A DNA stretch of 64,000 nt from an uncultured Collinsella sp. GTDB lineage: Bacteria; Actinomycetota; Coriobacteriia; Coriobacteriales; Coriobacteriaceae. Location of the stretch: assembly GCA_902482035.1 (NCBI GenBank), contig CABSYW010000005.1:1-64000 (forward strand). The letters run 5' to 3'. The position numbers and the translations under genes are program-made. Below the pieces are notes generated by a model, which made no database searches, had not been told where the DNA came from, and saw nothing but the letters and a program-made list of their open reading frames with translations. Positions within the stretch are counted from its first letter, which is position 1, and every line of letters starts with the position of its first letter. Shown here piece after piece: positions 63,351-64,000 of this stretch.

Positions 63351-64000
63351 TCATCCTCCGATTTGGGACATAAATCGTTGCGTGCCCTCAATTATCGCGT
63401 GTTCCTGCGGTTTGTGGGCCACGGCATCGCGCCAAATCGAAAGTACCTGCATATCATCACCACGGCGCAGCGCCTCACGCACCGAATACTCGGCATCGCT
63501 GAACAGGCACGGACGCACGTTGCCATCGGCCGTCAGGCGCAGGCGATTGCAGCTTGCGCAAAAATGGTTGGACATGGCGCTAATAAAGCCGACCGTTCCC
63601 GCCGCGCCCGGAAAGCGCCAATAGCGCGCAGGGCCCGCACCGGCAGGAGCGTCGTTGATGTCGAGCGGTTCAAGCTCGCCCAGTCCCGTCGCGGCGGCCC
63701 CGGCATTGATGCGCGCCCGCAGCTCGTCGCTCGGCACGGTATCGCTCGCGTCCCACAGCTCGGGATTAAGCGCGGGCGTATGCGGATCCACAGCGCAATG
63801 CGAGCTCGTGTGCTCGTCGCCGATGGGCATGTATTCGATAAAGCGCAGGTGGATGGGGCGGTCGACGGTCAGCCGTGCAAGGTCCGCCACATCCTGGTTG
63901 AGCCGGCGCACCACAACGCAGTTGACCTTAACGGGCTCAAAGCCCCAAGCCAGCGCCGCGTCGATGCCAGCCATGGTCTGCTCGAGTCGACCCAGGCGCG
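63351..64000 (-). CDS. moaA: GTP 3',8-cyclase MoaA (C-terminal part)
   Basis: C-terminal 216 codons of the radical-SAM enzyme that starts molybdopterin synthesis; the N-terminus with the first Fe-S cluster lies beyond the window. The second cluster is visible in HFCASCNRLRLTADGNVRPCLF (Cys-x2-Cys and a third Cys 14 residues on), with PIHLRFIEYMPIG upstream and SIGG-like MSQIGG at the end. It stops four bases before the moaC-mobB start, so the genes are co-transcribed. Confidence 0.94.
   Translation of the reverse strand, partial: RLGRLEQTMAGIDAALAWGFEPVKVNCVVVRRLNQDVADLARLTVDRPIHLRFIEYMPIGDEHTSSHCAVDPHTPALNPELWDASDTVPSDELRARINAGAAATGLGELEPLDINDAPAGAGPARYWRFPGAAGTVGFISAMSNHFCASCNRLRLTADGNVRPCLFSDAEYSVREALRRGDDMQVLSIWRDAVAHKPQEHAIIEGTQRFMSQIGG

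Overview
The window reads as chromosomal DNA of a high-GC gut actinobacterium of the class Coriobacteriia, most likely Collinsella. This is inferred from the GC-rich codon use together with a type III glutamine synthetase, the UPF0210 protein, a MurT-GatD system, a mannose-family PTS with a LevR-type regulator, three iron-family alcohol dehydrogenases and a sortase-C pilus locus. No rRNA, CRISPR array or intact IS or phage was seen. One tRNA-Glu and the tmRNA are present.

Layout. 0-5 kb: end of a mannose-family PTS operon with its LevR-like regulator, then a truncated mtnN and a decayed stretch. 5-11.4 kb: guaA, ansA, a small XRE regulator with a perfect 24-bp palindrome, ychF and a ferredoxin-like protein. 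11.5-15.2 kb: three metal-dependent alcohol dehydrogenases, each preceded by a terminator or inverted repeat. 15.6-20 kb: two helical-repeat proteins and a fused MurT-GatD enzyme. 20-23 kb: repeats, tRNA-Glu and type III glutamine synthetase. 23.3-29 kb: methionine/folate cluster (metF, separate MetH activation protein, metH lacking that domain), then UPF0210. 29-34 kb: methyltransferase, yhbY and a 999-aa P-loop/SARP-like regulator. 34-38 kb: amino-sugar and sugar-transport genes (nagB, glucose-type IIA, glmM) and rplM-rpsI. 38-44 kb: patatin-like esterase, 62-bp hairpin repeats, tmRNA, a PIN toxin-antitoxin pair and a P1B-type ATPase with DUF6110. 44-48.5 kb: palindromic elements and gatCAB. 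48.8-59 kb: pilus locus (class C sortase, three LPxTG-like proteins, the tip-like one split by an in-frame stop), with a regulator and a tandem 480-bp duplication lying between sortase and pilins. 59-64 kb: HAD phosphatase, MFS transporter and molybdenum-cofactor genes, including a MoaC-MobB fusion.

The most interesting material is mostly non-coding. (1) The 480-bp tandem duplication at 50.96-51.9 kb carries two identical 50-aa hydrophobic/basic ORFs, each facing a convergent short RNA with its own terminator. This is the layout of a type I toxin-antitoxin system; the ORFs are identical in nucleotides while the antisense-RNA regions have diverged. (2) A structured element directly after the stop codons of the UPF0210 gene and gatB keeps exact conserved blocks and spacing while its stems change on both sides. 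(3) Several dispersed palindromic repeat families occur: a 33-bp family with five copies, a 57-bp family with two, and single 180-bp and 215-bp MITE-like elements. All functional statements rest on motif recognition by eye; no database search was run.
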